Positions 52,000 to 63,266 are shown, counted from the first letter of the stretch. The stretch: 64,000 bases of DNA from Alphaproteobacteria bacterium (GCA_018823745.1 JAHJHR010000003.1:124001-188000); one strand, 5' to 3'. Notes: generated by a model not told the origin, from the sequence alone. Translations and numbers: made by a program.

Positions 52000-53388
52000 A
52001 TGATCGACCTTTCCTTCTTGCGCAACCGCCGCATCGCCGTGATGGGCCTGGCACGCTCCGGCATCGCCAGCGTCACCGCGCTTGTTGCCGCCGGGGCCGA
52101 GGTTCTGGCCTGGGACGACACCGCCGCGCGCCGGGACGAGGCGGCAAAGGCCGGTGCGACGATCACCGATCTGGCGAATGCCGACTGGTCCACCATCGAC
52201 CTGGCGGTGTGGAGCCCGGGCATCCCGCACAGCTTCCCCGCCCCGCATGCCGCTGCCAAGGCGGCGAAGGCGGCGGGCGTGGCGCTGGTCTGCGATATCG
52301 AGCTGCTGGCGCTGGCCAATCCGCAGGCGCGCTTCCTCGGCATCACCGGCACGAATGGCAAATCGACCACCACGGCGCTGATCGGCCATATCCTGAAGCA
52401 GGCCGGGATTCGCGCCGAAATCGGCGGCAATCTGGGCATGGCGGCGCTGACCCTCGCGCCGCTCGGGGCAGATGGCGTCTATGTGCTGGAACTGTCGAGC
52501 TACCAGATCGAGCTGCTGGACAAGGCGCGCTTCGATCTCGCCTTGCTGCTGAACATCACGCCTGACCATCTGGACCGCCATGGCGGCTTTGACGGCTATG
52601 TCGCCGCCAAGCGCCGGCTGTTCGACCGGCTGGCCGCCGAAGGTGCGGCGATCATTGGGCTGGATGATGCCGCCTCACGCGGCATGGCAGCGGGACTGGG
52701 CCGCGCTGTAACCGGCATTTCGGTCGAGCATCCGGTCGCCGCCGGCATCTATGTCGAAGCCGGACGCCTGGTCGATGCCACGCAGGGCAGTGCGGACACC
52801 ATCCTGGCCCTCACCGACCTGACCGCCTTGCCCGGCGCGCATAACTGGCAGAACGCCGCCTTCGCCTATGCCGCCTGCACGGCGCTGGGCGTGGCGCGCG
52901 AGGCGATTATCGCCGGCATCCGCAGCTTCCCCGGCCTTGCCCATCGGCAGGAGCGGGTGGCGGTGATCGACGGCGTCGCCTTCATCAATGATTCCAAGGC
53001 CACCAACGCCGAGGCCACTGCCCGCGCGCTGGCCTGCTATGAGCGCATCCACTGGATTACCGGCGGCAAGGCCAAGGATGGCGGCATCGACAGCCTCGAC
53101 GCCTTCTTCCCGCGCATCCGCAAGGCCTATCTGATCGGTGAATCGGCACAGGCTTTCGCCGATACGCTGGAGGGCAAGGTCGCCTGCCGCCAGTGCGGCA
53201 CACTGGACATTGCCACGGCCGCCGCCGCCGCTGATGCGCGCGGCACCGGCGGTGTCGTGCTGCTGTCGCCGGCTGCCGCCTCCTTCGACCAGTTCCAGAG
53301 CTTCGAGCATCGCGGCGATGCCTTCCGCACGCTTGTCCAGGCGCTGGCGGACCGCCCGGCCTCCACCGTGACGGGAGGTGCCGCATGA
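52000..53388 (+). CDS. murD: UDP-MurNAc-L-alanine--D-glutamate ligase MurD
   Basis: The 462-residue ligase has the N-terminal UDP-binding GLARSGIAS (about 15), P-loop GTNGKSTTTALIG (about 118-130), ELSSYQIE (about 165), DHLDRHG and the NDSKATNAEAT motif (about 329). It adds D-Glu. GGGGGAGGAC precedes the ATG. It overlaps ftsW by four bases (ATGA). Confidence 0.96.
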   Translation: MIDLSFLRNRRIAVMGLARSGIASVTALVAAGAEVLAWDDTAARRDEAAKAGATITDLANADWSTIDLAVWSPGIPHSFPAPHAAAKAAKAAGVALVCDIELLALANPQARFLGITGTNGKSTTTALIGHILKQAGIRAEIGGNLGMAALTLAPLGADGVYVLELSSYQIELLDKARFDLALLLNITPDHLDRHGGFDGYVAAKRRLFDRLAAEGAAIIGLDDAASRGMAAGLGRAVTGISVEHPVAAGIYVEAGRLVDATQGSADTILALTDLTALPGAHNWQNAAFAYAACTALGVAREAIIAGIRSFPGLAHRQERVAVIDGVAFINDSKATNAEATARALACYERIHWITGGKAKDGGIDSLDAFFPRIRKAYLIGESAQAFADTLEGKVACRQCGTLDIATAAAAADARGTGGVVLLSPAAASFDQFQSFEHRGDAFRTLVQALADRPASTVTGGAA

Positions 53389-54506
53389 CCGCCCTGTCGC
53401 GCACCGATACCAGCACCTTCGGCCGCTGGTGGTGGACCATCGACCGCTGGAGCCTGGCCGCCATCGGCCTGATCATAGGCTTCGGCGCGCTGATGACGCT
53501 GGCCGCCAGCCCGCCGGTGGCGGAGCGCATCGGCCTGGACCAGTTCTATTTCGTGCGCCGCCATTTCGCGCTGCTGCCGGTTGGCGTCGCCCTGCTGATC
53601 GGCGTCTCGCTGTTCACCCCGCATCAGGTCCGGCGCGCCGCCGTGATCGGCATGCTGGGCACGCTGTTCCTGCTGGTTGCCGTGCTGTTCGTCGGCGGCG
53701 AGATCAAGGGCGCACGGCGCTGGATCAACCTGGCCGGCTTCTCGCTGCAGCCTTCCGAATTCATCAAGCCCTTCTTCGCCGTGGTCGCCGCCTGGATGTT
53801 CGCCGAATGGCGCAAGGGCGAGGGCTTTCCGGGCCATATCGTCGCCATCGCAATATATGGCGTGATCATCGGCCTGCTGCTGCTGCAGCCCGATCTGGGG
53901 CAGGCCGTCGTCGTCAGCGCCATCTTCTTCGGCCAGTTCTTCCTGGCCGGCATGCCGATCATCTGGATCGTCGGCGGCGTGCTGCTGGGCGTGGCCGGGC
54001 TGGCCGGCGCCTATTTCACGCTGGATCACGTGGCCAGCCGCGTGAACCGCTTCCTCGATCCGGCATCGGGCGACAGCTATCAGGTCGACCGCTCGCTGGA
54101 GGCCTTCGTGAATGGCGGCCTCTTTGGCCGCGGGCCGGGCGAAGGCACGGTGAAGGCCTATATCCCCGACGCCCATGCCGATTTCGTCTTCGCCGTTGCC
54201 GGCGAGGAGCTGGGTCTGGTGGCCTGTCTGCTGGTGCTGACGCTGTTCGCCTTCGTGGTGCTGCGCGGCTTCGCCCGCGCGCTGGGCGAGCAGAGCCTGT
54301 TCGTCATGCTGGCCTCGGCCGGGTTGCTGGCCCAGTTCGGCGTACAGGCGCTGGTCAATATGGGTTCCACTTTGCACATGATCCCGACCAAGGGCATGAC
54401 CCTGCCCTTCGTCTCCTATGGCGGCTCCTCCATGCTGGCGCTGTGCATGGGCATGGGCATGGCGCTGGCGCTGACCCGCCGCCGGGTCGGGGGAGGCTAC
54501 CGATGA
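53385..54506 (+). CDS. ftsW: Septal peptidoglycan polymerase FtsW
   Basis: The 373-residue SEDS-family polymerase has about ten membrane helices, GGEIKGARRWI (about 104), LQPSEFIKPF and the DLGQAVV Asp, with the RGPGEGTVKAYIPDAHADFVFAVAGEELG loop (about 246-274). It polymerises septal glycan with FtsI. It overlaps murD and murG by four bases each. Confidence 0.95.
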   Translation: MTALSRTDTSTFGRWWWTIDRWSLAAIGLIIGFGALMTLAASPPVAERIGLDQFYFVRRHFALLPVGVALLIGVSLFTPHQVRRAAVIGMLGTLFLLVAVLFVGGEIKGARRWINLAGFSLQPSEFIKPFFAVVAAWMFAEWRKGEGFPGHIVAIAIYGVIIGLLLLQPDLGQAVVVSAIFFGQFFLAGMPIIWIVGGVLLGVAGLAGAYFTLDHVASRVNRFLDPASGDSYQVDRSLEAFVNGGLFGRGPGEGTVKAYIPDAHADFVFAVAGEELGLVACLLVLTLFAFVVLRGFARALGEQSLFVMLASAGLLAQFGVQALVNMGSTLHMIPTKGMTLPFVSYGGSSMLALCMGMGMALALTRRRVGGGYR

Positions 54507-55648
54507 GCCGCCCGATCATCCTCGCCGCCGGCGGCACTGGCGGGCATCTGTTCCCGGCCCAGGCGCTGGCCACGGCGCTGCTGGCGCGCGACCACAGTGT
54601 GGCGCTGATCACCGACCGCCGCGCCAAGGCCTTCGAGATGGGCGGCGCCAGCGATTTCGCCATCCACCGCATCCGCGCCGAGGGCATCAACCGCCCCGGC
54701 ATCTCGGCAAAGCTGGGCGGGGCGATGTCGCTCGGCCTCGGCACCATCGACGCGCTGGCGCTGCTGCGCCGGCTGAAGCCGGGTGTTGTCGTCGGCTTCG
54801 GCGGCTATCCCTCGGTGCCGAGCGTGGTGGCGGCGCAGCTGCTGGGCATCCCGACCGTACTGCATGAGCAGAACGCCGTGCTGGGCCGTGCCAACCGGCT
54901 GTTGGCCCCCCGCGCGCGGATGATTGCCACCTCCTTCCGCGAAACCCTGATGGTGCGTGCCGGCGACAGGGCGAAGCTGGCCTTCACCGGCAATCCGGTG
55001 CGCCCCGATATTCTCGCGGTGCGCAACACCCCCTACCCGCCTGCCGAGATTGACGGCAAGCTGAGCCTACTGGTCACCGGCGGCAGCCAGGGCGCGACGA
55101 TCTTCTCCGACGTGCTGCCGGCTGCGCTGGCGCTGCTGCCCGAGGGGCTGCGCGCCCGCCTGCGCATCGAACAGCAGGCCCGGCCGGAGGATGTCGCCCG
55201 GGTCGAGGCCGCCTATGCCGATATCGGCATGGCCGCCGAGGTGCAGTCCTTCTTCGCCGACATGCCGGCTCGGCTGACCCGCGCCCATCTGGTGATCTGC
55301 CGCTCCGGCGCCTCCACGGTAGCGGAGCTGACCGCCGCCGGCCGCCCGGCGGTGCTGGTGCCCTATCTGCACGCCATGGACGACCACCAGACCGCCAATG
55401 CCCGCGCCATTGAAGACGCTGGCGGGGCCTGGGTCATGCCGCAAACGGCGTTCTGCGCAAAATCCGTTGCCGACCGGCTGGAAATGCTGCTGGCCATGCC
55501 GCAGGGCCTGATCGTGGCGGCCGAGAAAATGCGCGCCGCCGGCACGCCCGACGCTGTCGATCTGCTGGCCGATCTGGTGCTGGCCCAGGCGCCGGCCAAT
55601 GGCGGCGTCAATCCGGTTCTTCCGAAGCCTCAGGAGAAGGCAGCATGA
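54503..55648 (+). CDS. murG: Undecaprenyl-PP-MurNAc-pentapeptide GlcNAc transferase MurG
   Basis: The 381-residue enzyme makes lipid [18 protein letters not shown] (about 8-23), VVGFGGYPS (about 95-103), [12 protein letters not shown] and TGGSQGA and [11 protein letters not shown] (about 265-275) are the usual donor and acceptor loops. ATG 54503 overlaps the ftsW stop (ATGA). The frame stays open far upstream by chance; the homology begins here. Confidence 0.96.
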   Translation: MSRPIILAAGGTGGHLFPAQALATALLARDHSVALITDRRAKAFEMGGASDFAIHRIRAEGINRPGISAKLGGAMSLGLGTIDALALLRRLKPGVVVGFGGYPSVPSVVAAQLLGIPTVLHEQNAVLGRANRLLAPRARMIATSFRETLMVRAGDRAKLAFTGNPVRPDILAVRNTPYPPAEIDGKLSLLVTGGSQGATIFSDVLPAALALLPEGLRARLRIEQQARPEDVARVEAAYADIGMAAEVQSFFADMPARLTRAHLVICRSGASTVAELTAAGRPAVLVPYLHAMDDHQTANARAIEDAGGAWVMPQTAFCAKSVADRLEMLLAMPQGLIVAAEKMRAAGTPDAVDLLADLVLAQAPANGGVNPVLPKPQEKAA

Positions 55649-57084
55649 GGGCGCTTCCGCTCGACATCGGCATCATCCATTTCGTCGGCATCGGCGGGAT
55701 CGGCATGAGCGGCATCGCCGAGGTGCTGCTGAATCTGGGCTATCAGGTGCAGGGCAGCGACCTGGCCGACAGCGCCAATGTGAAGCGCCTGCGCGAGCGC
55801 GGCATCGTCATCCATATCGGCCACCGGGCCGAGAATGTCGGCGACGCCGCTGTGGTCGTCATCTCCTCAGCCGTGAAAAACGATAATCCCGAGGTCGTGG
55901 CCGCCCGCAGCCTGTTCGTGCCGGTGGTGCGCCGCGCCGAGATGCTGGGCGAGCTGATGCGCCTGAAATGGTCCATCGCCATCGCCGGCACCCACGGCAA
56001 GACGACGACGACATCGCTGGTTGCCTCGATCCTCGACACGGCTGAGCTGGACCCGACCGTGATCAATGGCGGCATCATCAATGCCTGGGCCAGCAATGCA
56101 CGGCTGGGCGCGGGCGAGTGGATGGTGGTCGAGGCCGACGAGAGCGATGGCACCTTCACCAAGCTGCCGGCGACCATCGGCCTCGTCACCAATATCGACC
56201 CGGAGCATCTGGACCATTACGGCACTTTCGAGAAGGTCCAGGACGGCTTCCGCCAGTTCGTAGAGAACATCCCGTTCTACGGCTTCGCCGCCATGTGCCT
56301 GGATCATCCGGTGGTGCAGTCGCTGGTCGGGCAGATCGCCGACCGCCGCATCGTCACCTATGGCATGAGCCCCCAGGCCGAAGTGCGCGGCATCGATATC
56401 GACATCACCCCGGACGGCGCCGTCTTCTCAGTGGTCTTCGGCGCGCGCTCGCGCAACGAGGGCAATGTCTTCCGTGACATCCGCCTGCCGATGTATGGCC
56501 GGCACAATGTCCAGAACGCCCTGGGCGCCATCGCCATCACTGCCGAGATGGGGCTGGACGAGGCGACCATCCGCAAGGCGCTGGCCGCATTCGCCGGGGT
56601 GAAGCGCCGCTTCACCCGGACCGGCGAATCGAACGGCGTGGCGGTGATCGACGATTACGGCCATCACCCGGTCGAGATCAGCGCCGTGCTGTCTGCCGCC
56701 CGCAATGCCTGCCCGAAGGGCCAGGTCATCGCCGTGGTCCAGCCGCACCGCTATTCCCGTCTGGCCAGCCTGTTCGAGGAATTCTGCACCTGCTTCAACG
56801 ATGCCGATGCGGTGCTGGTGGCCGATGTCTATGCCGCTGGCGAAGCGCCGATGGAAGGCATCGACAAGGACCGGCTGGTTGCCGGCCTGCAGGCCCATGG
56901 GCATCGCAATGTCAGCCCGCTTTCCGGCCCGGAATCGCTGGCCAAGCGCATCGCCGCCATGGCCAAGCCGGGCGACATGGTGGTCTGCCTGGGGGCCGGT
57001 TCCATCACCAACTGGGCCAACGCCCTGCCGCAGGAGCTGGACGCGGTCTACAGCGTCGATGCCGGGCGGAGGGCACGCTCATGA
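55645..57084 (+). CDS. murC: UDP-MurNAc--L-alanine ligase MurC
   Basis: The 479-residue ligase adds L-Ala to UDP-MurNAc. [15 protein letters not shown] (about 12-26), P-loop [11 protein letters not shown] (about 115-125), EADESDGTF and DDYGHHPVE (about 336-344) are all clear. Overlaps with murG and murB are four bases each. Confidence 0.96.
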   Translation: MRALPLDIGIIHFVGIGGIGMSGIAEVLLNLGYQVQGSDLADSANVKRLRERGIVIHIGHRAENVGDAAVVVISSAVKNDNPEVVAARSLFVPVVRRAEMLGELMRLKWSIAIAGTHGKTTTTSLVASILDTAELDPTVINGGIINAWASNARLGAGEWMVVEADESDGTFTKLPATIGLVTNIDPEHLDHYGTFEKVQDGFRQFVENIPFYGFAAMCLDHPVVQSLVGQIADRRIVTYGMSPQAEVRGIDIDITPDGAVFSVVFGARSRNEGNVFRDIRLPMYGRHNVQNALGAIAITAEMGLDEATIRKALAAFAGVKRRFTRTGESNGVAVIDDYGHHPVEISAVLSAARNACPKGQVIAVVQPHRYSRLASLFEEFCTCFNDADAVLVADVYAAGEAPMEGIDKDRLVAGLQAHGHRNVSPLSGPESLAKRIAAMAKPGDMVVCLGAGSITNWANALPQELDAVYSVDAGRRARS

Positions 57085-58037
57085 CAGCGGTGCGCAAAAC
57101 CATGACCAGCCTGATCGAACGCCTGCCGACCATCCGGGGCCGCTACAGCGAACAGGCGGACCTCGCCAAGACCACCTGGTTCCGCGCCGGCGGCCCGGCC
57201 GAGGTATTGTTCCGACCGGCCGATGTCGAGGATCTGGCCGATTTCCTGGCCGGTAAGCCAAGCGACGTGCCGGTGACAGTGATCGGCGTCGGCTCCAATT
57301 TGCTAATCCGCGACGGCGGCGTGCCGGGCGTGGTCATCCGCCTGGGGCGTGGCTTCACCGATGTGACCGTGCAGGGCACCCAGCTGCGCGCCGGGGCCGG
57401 CGCGCTGGATATGAACGTCGCGCTGACGGCACAGCAGGCCGGGCTGGCCGGGCTGGAATTCCTGTCCGGCATTCCGGGCACCATCGGCGGCGCGCTGCGC
57501 ATGAATGCCGGCGCCTATGGCGGCGAACTGAAGGATGTGCTGGTCGAGGCCGAGGCCATCGACACGCTGGGTCATCGCCGGCGGCTGGAGCTGGCCGATA
57601 TGGATTTCTCCTACCGCCATGCCGGCGTACCGGAAGGCTGGATCTTCACCGGCGCGCTGTTGCAGGCCGAAAAGGGCGATGCGGCGGCGATTGCCGCCCG
57701 TATGGCCGATATCCGCACCAGCCGCGAGGAAACCCAGCCGGTCCGCGCCCGCACCGGTGGTTCGACCTTCAAGAATCCAGACGACCACAAGGCGTGGCAG
57801 CTGATCGACGCCGCCGGCTGTCGCGGGCTGATGGTCGGCGCGGCGCAGGTGTCGGAAAAGCACTGCAACTTCCTGATCAACACCGGCGACGCGACCGCCA
57901 CCGATATCGAGGCACTGGGCGAGGAAGTCCGCCGCCGGGTGTTCGAGCATGCCGGGATCACGCTGCAGTGGGAAATCCGCCGCATCGGCGTGCCGGCCAC
58001 CACCGGCCCGACGCTTGTCCAGGGGGATCGCGCATGA
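57081..58037 (+). CDS. murB: UDP-N-acetylenolpyruvoylglucosamine reductase MurB
   Basis: The 318-residue FAD enzyme reduces UDP-enolpyruvyl-GlcNAc to UDP-MurNAc. [13 protein letters not shown] (about 31-43), [14 protein letters not shown] (about 70-83), [20 protein letters not shown] (about 130-149), and [10 protein letters not shown] with the catalytic Ser (about 225-234) are present. ATGA overlap with murC and with ddl. Confidence 0.96.
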   Translation: MTAVRKTMTSLIERLPTIRGRYSEQADLAKTTWFRAGGPAEVLFRPADVEDLADFLAGKPSDVPVTVIGVGSNLLIRDGGVPGVVIRLGRGFTDVTVQGTQLRAGAGALDMNVALTAQQAGLAGLEFLSGIPGTIGGALRMNAGAYGGELKDVLVEAEAIDTLGHRRRLELADMDFSYRHAGVPEGWIFTGALLQAEKGDAAAIAARMADIRTSREETQPVRARTGGSTFKNPDDHKAWQLIDAAGCRGLMVGAAQVSEKHCNFLINTGDATATDIEALGEEVRRRVFEHAGITLQWEIRRIGVPATTGPTLVQGDRA

Positions 58038-58960
58038 CCGGCCGCATCGACACCCATGTCGCCGTCCTGATGGGCGGCTGGTCGGCCGAACGCGAGGTCT
58101 CCCTGACCAGCGGCAAGGCCTGCGCCAAGGCGCTGCGCCAGGCCGGCTATACGGTCACCGAGCTGGACATGGACCGCGACCTGCCGGCCAAGCTGGCGAC
58201 ACTGAAGCCCGACGTGGTGTTCAACGCGCTGCACGGTCCCATCGGCGAGGACGGTAATGTCCAGGGCCTGCTGAACATCATGGGCATCCGCTACACCCAT
58301 TCCGGCGTCATGGCCTCCGCCATCGCCATGAACAAGCCGGCGGCCAAGCAGCTTTTCGCCGGTGTCGGCCTGCGCTGCCCGGAAGGCCGGATCGTCGGCA
58401 AGAAGGACGTCGTGCTGCAGCACCCGATGCAGCCGCCCTATGTGCTGAAGCCGATCGACGAAGGTTCCTCCATCGGCGTGCGCATCGTGCAGAAGGGCAG
58501 CAATGCGCCGCTGCTGAATGGCGACTGGCCGTTCGGCGAGGAAGTGCTGGTCGAAACCTATATCCCCGGCCGCGAGCTGACCGTGGGCGTGATGTCCGGC
58601 AAGGCCATGGCCGTGACCGAGCTGGTCACCGAGGACGGCTTCTACGACTACGAGAACAAATACACCGCCGACAGCCGCACCACGCATGTCGTGCCCGCCG
58701 ATCTGCCGAAGCCGGTCTATGAGCAGGCGATGCACATGGCAGAGGCCGCGCATGCCGTTCTGGGCTGCCGTGGCGTCACCCGTTCCGATTTCCGCTATGA
58801 CGACACCGAGGCCGAGATCGGCACGCTGTATCTGTTGGAGGTCAACACCCAGCCCGGCATGACCCCGATGTCGCTGGTGCCAGAACAGGCCGCCCATCTG
58901 GGCATCAGCTTCGCCGATCTGGTCGCGAAGATGGTGGAGGAGGCGCAATGCGATTTCTGA
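58034..58960 (+). CDS. ddl: D-alanine--D-alanine ligase
   Basis: The 308-residue ATP-grasp enzyme is normal length for Ddl[20 protein letters not shown] (about 9-27), [15 protein letters not shown] (about 65-79), [11 protein letters not shown] and [17 protein letters not shown] near the C-terminus are the classical binding loops. ATG 58034 overlaps murB by four bases. Its last 13 bases overlap ftsQ. Confidence 0.96.
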   Translation: MTGRIDTHVAVLMGGWSAEREVSLTSGKACAKALRQAGYTVTELDMDRDLPAKLATLKPDVVFNALHGPIGEDGNVQGLLNIMGIRYTHSGVMASAIAMNKPAAKQLFAGVGLRCPEGRIVGKKDVVLQHPMQPPYVLKPIDEGSSIGVRIVQKGSNAPLLNGDWPFGEEVLVETYIPGRELTVGVMSGKAMAVTELVTEDGFYDYENKYTADSRTTHVVPADLPKPVYEQAMHMAEAAHAVLGCRGVTRSDFRYDDTEAEIGTLYLLEVNTQPGMTPMSLVPEQAAHLGISFADLVAKMVEEAQCDF

Positions 58961-59868
58961 GCGCTTCCCAGAACAATGCCGCCAATGCCACCGCCACCGG
59001 CCGGCGCGCGCCGGCGCGCAGCGGCCGCAAGGCAGCCCCGCGCCGTCGCACCACCCTGCAACCGCCGCGCTGGCTGAACCCGGTCCTGAAGGGGGCGGCG
59101 GTTCTCGCCATCCTCGGCGGGCTGGGCGGCGGCACGATCCATCTCTACGAGAGCGGCATTGTCGAGCGCAGTGTCGCTGCGGCCGGCGAGCAGCTTCTGC
59201 GCGCCACCGCCAGCGCCGGGCTGCAGGTCGATGACGTGCTGGTCGAAGGCCGCGCCCGCGCCGATACGGAATTGCTGCTGGCCGCGCTGAATGTCAGCCG
59301 TGGCACGCCGATGCTGGCCTTCGATCCGGTTGCCGCAAAGCAGCGGCTGGAGGCCATCGACTGGGTGCGCAGCGCCACCATCGAGCGCCGCCTGCCCGAC
59401 ACCATCTTCGTGCGCATTGAGGAACGCCGGCCGATGGCGCTGTGGCAGCGCAACGAGAAGCTGGTGCTGATCGATTATGACGGTGTTGTCGTGCTGCATG
59501 ACCAAATCGACGCGTTTGGCGGCCTGCCCGTGCTGGTCGGCGACAGCGCCCCAAAACATGCCCCCGCTTTGCTCGCCCTGCTCGACCGCGAGCCGGCGCT
59601 GAAATCCCGCGTCCGGGCCGCCAGCTGGATCGGCGACCGGCGCTGGAACCTGCAAATGGACAATGGCATCGATGTCCGCCTGCCCGAGGAGAACCCGGCC
59701 GAGGCCTGGCTGCGGCTGGCCTCGCTGGAACGCGACCACAAGGTGCTGGGCAAGGATGTCATCGCCATCGATCTGCGCTTCGCCGACCGGCTGGTCGTGC
59801 GCGTCGCCCCCGACGTGCTGAAGCGCACCCGCCCGGGCGCCAAGCCCGCGCCCGGCAAGAATACGTAA
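58948..59868 (+). CDS. ftsQ: Cell-division protein FtsQ
   Basis: A 306-residue bitopic protein: a basic cytoplasmic part (about 1-48), a membrane helix around 50-70 (GAAVLAILGGLGGGTIHLYE), a POTRA domain (about 85-150, VDDVLVEGRARADTELLLAAL) and an FtsQ beta domain. It forms FtsQLB. It overlaps ddl by 13 bases. Identified by domain order and position between ddl and ftsA. Confidence 0.94.
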   Translation: MRFLSASQNNAANATATGRRAPARSGRKAAPRRRTTLQPPRWLNPVLKGAAVLAILGGLGGGTIHLYESGIVERSVAAAGEQLLRATASAGLQVDDVLVEGRARADTELLLAALNVSRGTPMLAFDPVAAKQRLEAIDWVRSATIERRLPDTIFVRIEERRPMALWQRNEKLVLIDYDGVVVLHDQIDAFGGLPVLVGDSAPKHAPALLALLDREPALKSRVRAASWIGDRRWNLQMDNGIDVRLPEENPAEAWLRLASLERDHKVLGKDVIAIDLRFADRLVVRVAPDVLKRTRPGAKPAPGKNT

Positions 59869-59879
59869 GGACCGCCATC

Positions 59880-61133
59880 TTGAAGAAAAGCATGTCCAAA
59901 CCTCGGACCGGAACCATTGCCGCGCTGGATATCGGGACCACCAAGGTCGCCTGCTTCATCGCGCGGGTGGATCATGGCGTGCCGAAGGTGGTGGGCATCG
60001 GCCATCAGGTCAGCCACGGCCTGCGCTCCGGCGCCATCATCGATATGGAAGCCGCCGAGGAAACCATCCTGAACGCCGTCCACGCCGCCGAGAAGATGGC
60101 GAATGAGACGGTGCGCGACGTCATCGTGAATGTGTCGGGCGGCTATCCCGCATCGCACACCATCGGCGTCGAAGTTGCCATTGGCGGCCAGGAAGTCGGC
60201 GACGGCGATGTCCGCCGGGTGCTGAGCCAGGGCCGCAACCCGCAGGAGCCGGAAGACCGGCAGCTCATCCATTCCATCCCCATCGGCTTTTCCATCGATG
60301 GCAGCCGGGGCATCAAGGACCCGCGCGGCATGTATGGCCAGCGCCTGGGCGCCGACATCCATGTCGTCACCGCCCAGTCCGGCGTGCTGCGCAACCTGAC
60401 CACGGTGGTCGAGCGCTGCCATCTGGATATCGAGGCGCTGGTCGTCTCGCCCTTCGCCTCGGGCCTGGCTTCCCTGGTCGAGGACGAGATGGAGCTGGGC
60501 GTCACCGTCATCGACATGGGCGGCGGCACCACCACCGTCGCAGTATTCTTCGAAGGCCAGGTCGTGTTCACCGACATGGTGCCGATTGGCGGCGCGCATG
60601 TGACCAGCGATATCGCCCGCGGCCTGACCACGCCGCTGGTCGAGGCGGAACGGATGAAGACGCTGTATGGCAGCGCCATCTCCTCCCCGCTGGACGACCG
60701 CGAGATCATCGACGTGCCGCTGGTTGGCGAGGACAGCCACACCAACCCGAACCACGTGCCGAAATCCTTCCTGGTCTCGATCATCCAGCCGCGTCTGGAA
60801 GAGACCTTTGAGCATGTCCGCTCGCGCCTGGAAATCTCCGGCTTCGACAAGCTGGCCGGGCGACGTGTCGTGCTGACCGGCGGCGCCAGCCAGCTGCCGG
60901 GCGTGCGCGACATGGCGCAGATGGTGCTCGACAAGCAGGTCCGCATGGGCCGGCCGATCCGCATTCCGGGTCTGGCCGATTCCACCGGCGGGCCGGCTTT
61001 CGCCACCTGCGCCGGACTGCTGACCTATGCGGTCAATGAACAGATTGACGCTGCGCTGATGAAGCGCGGCGACACCGAGGCACCCGCCGGCTTTGTAGGC
61101 CGGATCGGGTCGTGGCTGCGCGAGAACTTCTGA
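59880..61133 (+). CDS. ftsA: Cell-division actin homologue FtsA
   Basis: The 417-residue protein tethers FtsZ to the membrane. ATPase loops: ALDIGTTKVACFIARV (about 16-31), IDMGGGTTTVAVF and GGASQLPGV. The C-terminal amphipathic helix FVGRIGSWLRENF is the membrane-targeting part. TTG 59880 is chosen, with AAGGA about eight bases upstream; ATG 59892 four codons on is possible. A 69-base gap leads to ftsZ. Confidence 0.95.
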   Translation: MKKSMSKPRTGTIAALDIGTTKVACFIARVDHGVPKVVGIGHQVSHGLRSGAIIDMEAAEETILNAVHAAEKMANETVRDVIVNVSGGYPASHTIGVEVAIGGQEVGDGDVRRVLSQGRNPQEPEDRQLIHSIPIGFSIDGSRGIKDPRGMYGQRLGADIHVVTAQSGVLRNLTTVVERCHLDIEALVVSPFASGLASLVEDEMELGVTVIDMGGGTTTVAVFFEGQVVFTDMVPIGGAHVTSDIARGLTTPLVEAERMKTLYGSAISSPLDDREIIDVPLVGEDSHTNPNHVPKSFLVSIIQPRLEETFEHVRSRLEISGFDKLAGRRVVLTGGASQLPGVRDMAQMVLDKQVRMGRPIRIPGLADSTGGPAFATCAGLLTYAVNEQIDAALMKRGDTEAPAGFVGRIGSWLRENF

Positions 61134-61202
61134 TGCTGGGACAAAGGAAGTGTCGCGCTGTCGTTTTTGTTTTGATTTCAATTAGCTAGCGGAGGGCTAC
61201 CC

Positions 61203-62918
61203 ATGACGATCAACATCACCCTGCCGAATGAGCCGGAGCTGAAGCCCCGGATCACCGTCATCGGCGTCGGCGGCGCCGGCGGCAATGCCGTGAACAACAT
61301 GATCCGGTCGAACCTGACCGGCGTGGAATTCCTGGTCGCCAATACCGATGCGCAGTCCATCGCCCAGTCGGTGGCGGAACGCCGCATCCAGCTTGGCACC
61401 ATCGTCACCCAGGGCCTGGGCGCCGGCTCGCGCCCGGAAGTCGGCCGTGCGGCGGCGGAAGCCTCGATCGACGAGATCCTGGAGCATCTTGAAGGCTCCA
61501 ACATGTGCTTCATCACCGCCGGCATGGGTGGCGGCACCGGTACCGGTGCGGCTCCGGTCATCGCCCAGGCGGCGCGCGAGCGCAACATCCTGACCGTCGG
61601 CGTGGTCACCAAGCCGTTCCATTTCGAGGGCCATCACCGCATGCGCATTGCGGATGCCGGCATCGAAGAGCTGCAGCAATATGTCGACACCCTCATCATC
61701 ATCCCGAACCAGAATTTGTTCCGGGTGGCGAATGAGAAGACGACCTTCGCCGATGCCTTCAAGATGGCCGATGATGTTCTGCATGCCGGTGTGCGTGGCG
61801 TGACCGACCTGATGGTCATGCCGGGCCTCATCAACCTCGATTTCGCGGATATTCGCACCGTGATGAGCGAGATGGGCAAGGCGATGATGGGCACCGGCCA
61901 GGCTTCGGGCGACAAGCGCGCCATCGATGCCGCCGAGGCCGCCATCAACAACCCGCTGCTCGACGACAGCTCGATGAAGGGTGCACGCGGCCTGCTGATC
62001 AATGTGACCGGCGGCGCCGACATGACCCTGTTCGAGGTCGACGAGGCGGCAAACCGCATCCGCGACGAGGTCGATTCCGACGCCAACATCATCTTCGGCG
62101 CCACCTTCGACGAGGCGCTGGAAGGCCATATGCGCGTCTCCATCGTCGCCACCGGCATCGAGGCGGAATCGGCCACGCAGAACCGTCCGGCCCGTCCGCA
62201 GCTCAGCGTCGTCGCCTCGCGCACCCGTCCGGGTGGCATGGGCACCGGCGGCATGGGTACGGCTTCGGCCGGTGCTGCCAGCATGAGCGCCGCCCCGGCG
62301 GCCGCCCCCAGCTTCAGCGCCATGCCGATGTCCGGTGCGATGATGTCCGGCAACCAGGCCGTCGCCTACGACCTGATGCAGGAAGAGATCATCGAAACCG
62401 GCCCGGTTGAAGCGGTTGCAGAAGCCCAGCCCCAGACCGAAGCCGAACTGGTGAAGGCCGAGTCCATCCCGACCGCCGAGCCGGCCAAGACCGCCGCTGC
62501 GCCGTTTATCGCGCCGCGTCCGGTCATGCCGACGGCGCAGCAGGCCCGCCTGTCCAACCCGGCCCCGGTTGCCGAGAGCCGTCCGGTGGAAACCAGGCGT
62601 CCGGCCAGCCTGTTCAGCAAGATGACCGGGCTGATGCGCGGCAACGAGCCGGAACAGGCCGCCCCGAGCGTTGGCCGTGCAGCCCCGCTGCCGCCGGCAC
62701 CGGCGGCCCGTGCGAACCCGGCCCCGCAGGCCTCGCAGCAGGCTGCCGCTCCGGCCCAGCAGCGCCCGGCGGCTCCCCAGGCGCCTGTAAGTGCACCGGC
62801 GGCCACCGCCACCCAGCCGCGCCTCGGCGGGCTGGATTCGGCGGATCGTCTGCGCGCCTCGCAGGCCGATGAGGACATGCTGGAAATTCCGGCCTTCCTG
62901 CGTCGTCAGGCGAACTGA
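61203..62918 (+). CDS. ftsZ: Cell-division tubulin homologue FtsZ with long linker
   Basis: The 571-residue GTPase has the tubulin signature [11 protein letters not shown] (about 108-118) and a normal core to about residue 320. A disordered Ala/Pro/Gln linker of about 230 residues follows, and then the C-terminal peptide [12 protein letters not shown] that binds FtsA and other partners. The linker is much longer than in E. coli FtsZ (383 total), as is common in alphaproteobacteria. GCGGAGGGC lies about five bases before the ATG. Confidence 0.97.
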   Translation: MTINITLPNEPELKPRITVIGVGGAGGNAVNNMIRSNLTGVEFLVANTDAQSIAQSVAERRIQLGTIVTQGLGAGSRPEVGRAAAEASIDEILEHLEGSNMCFITAGMGGGTGTGAAPVIAQAARERNILTVGVVTKPFHFEGHHRMRIADAGIEELQQYVDTLIIIPNQNLFRVANEKTTFADAFKMADDVLHAGVRGVTDLMVMPGLINLDFADIRTVMSEMGKAMMGTGQASGDKRAIDAAEAAINNPLLDDSSMKGARGLLINVTGGADMTLFEVDEAANRIRDEVDSDANIIFGATFDEALEGHMRVSIVATGIEAESATQNRPARPQLSVVASRTRPGGMGTGGMGTASAGAASMSAAPAAAPSFSAMPMSGAMMSGNQAVAYDLMQEEIIETGPVEAVAEAQPQTEAELVKAESIPTAEPAKTAAAPFIAPRPVMPTAQQARLSNPAPVAESRPVETRRPASLFSKMTGLMRGNEPEQAAPSVGRAAPLPPAPAARANPAPQASQQAAAPAQQRPAAPQAPVSAPAATATQPRLGGLDSADRLRASQADEDMLEIPAFLRRQAN

Positions 62919-62944
62919 CGCTGACGGAAACGACGGAATACGGG

Positions 62945-63010
62945 TTCCCAGACCTGTAGCCGACTGCCTGGGCGGAACTCCGCACCGTCCAGGCAGTCCG
63001 GCGCTGGGAA
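62945..63010 (+). terminator. Long interrupted hairpin after ftsZ
   Basis: The arms are TTCCCAG (62945-62951) with CTGGGAA (63004-63010), GCC with GGC, then a perfect ten-base GACTGCCTGG (62962-62971) with CCAGGCAGTC (62989-62998). The top loop holds GCGG-AACT-CCGC. It lies 27 bases past the ftsZ stop. No T run follows directly; the nearest T tract is at 63041-63045. It may end or stabilise the dcw transcript. Confidence 0.6.
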
Positions 63011-63217
63011 GCAGAAAAGTCGAATGCGGAAGTTATTTCGTTTTTATATAAGGGGTTAAACCCCATTCAGGCAGCATCCAGGGCCGGAACCCGATCTGCC
63101 GCGACGGAATTCAAAGCGTCATACGTTTAATCTGAAAGGCGGCGTTCACACGCCCCGGCAGTCATGCCGCAAGCCTTTGTCCGGCCTAGTAAAATCACTG
63201 TTACATTCGGTTACAAA

Positions 63218-63237
63218 AGGTGATTTGGGAATCACCT
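63218..63237. promoter_or_regulatory. AGGTGATT-TGGG-AATCACCT inverted repeat upstream of lpxC
   Basis: Perfect 8-base arms with a four-base spacer, 85 bases before the lpxC start. A GTTAC direct repeat (about 63199 and 63210) lies just upstream. It is a candidate operator or leader hairpin of lpxC. No partner protein identified. Confidence 0.45.
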
Positions 63238-63266
63238 GTTCTCACTGATAAACATTCTTATCTGAG

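Noticed and set aside
53378..54502. A reading frame continuous with murG extends over 1.1 kb upstream through ftsW, as if murG were a 756-residue fusion.
   Set aside because: It is Arg-rich translation of the ftsW gene in another frame; murG homology begins exactly at ATG 54503, which overlaps the ftsW stop as at other junctions.
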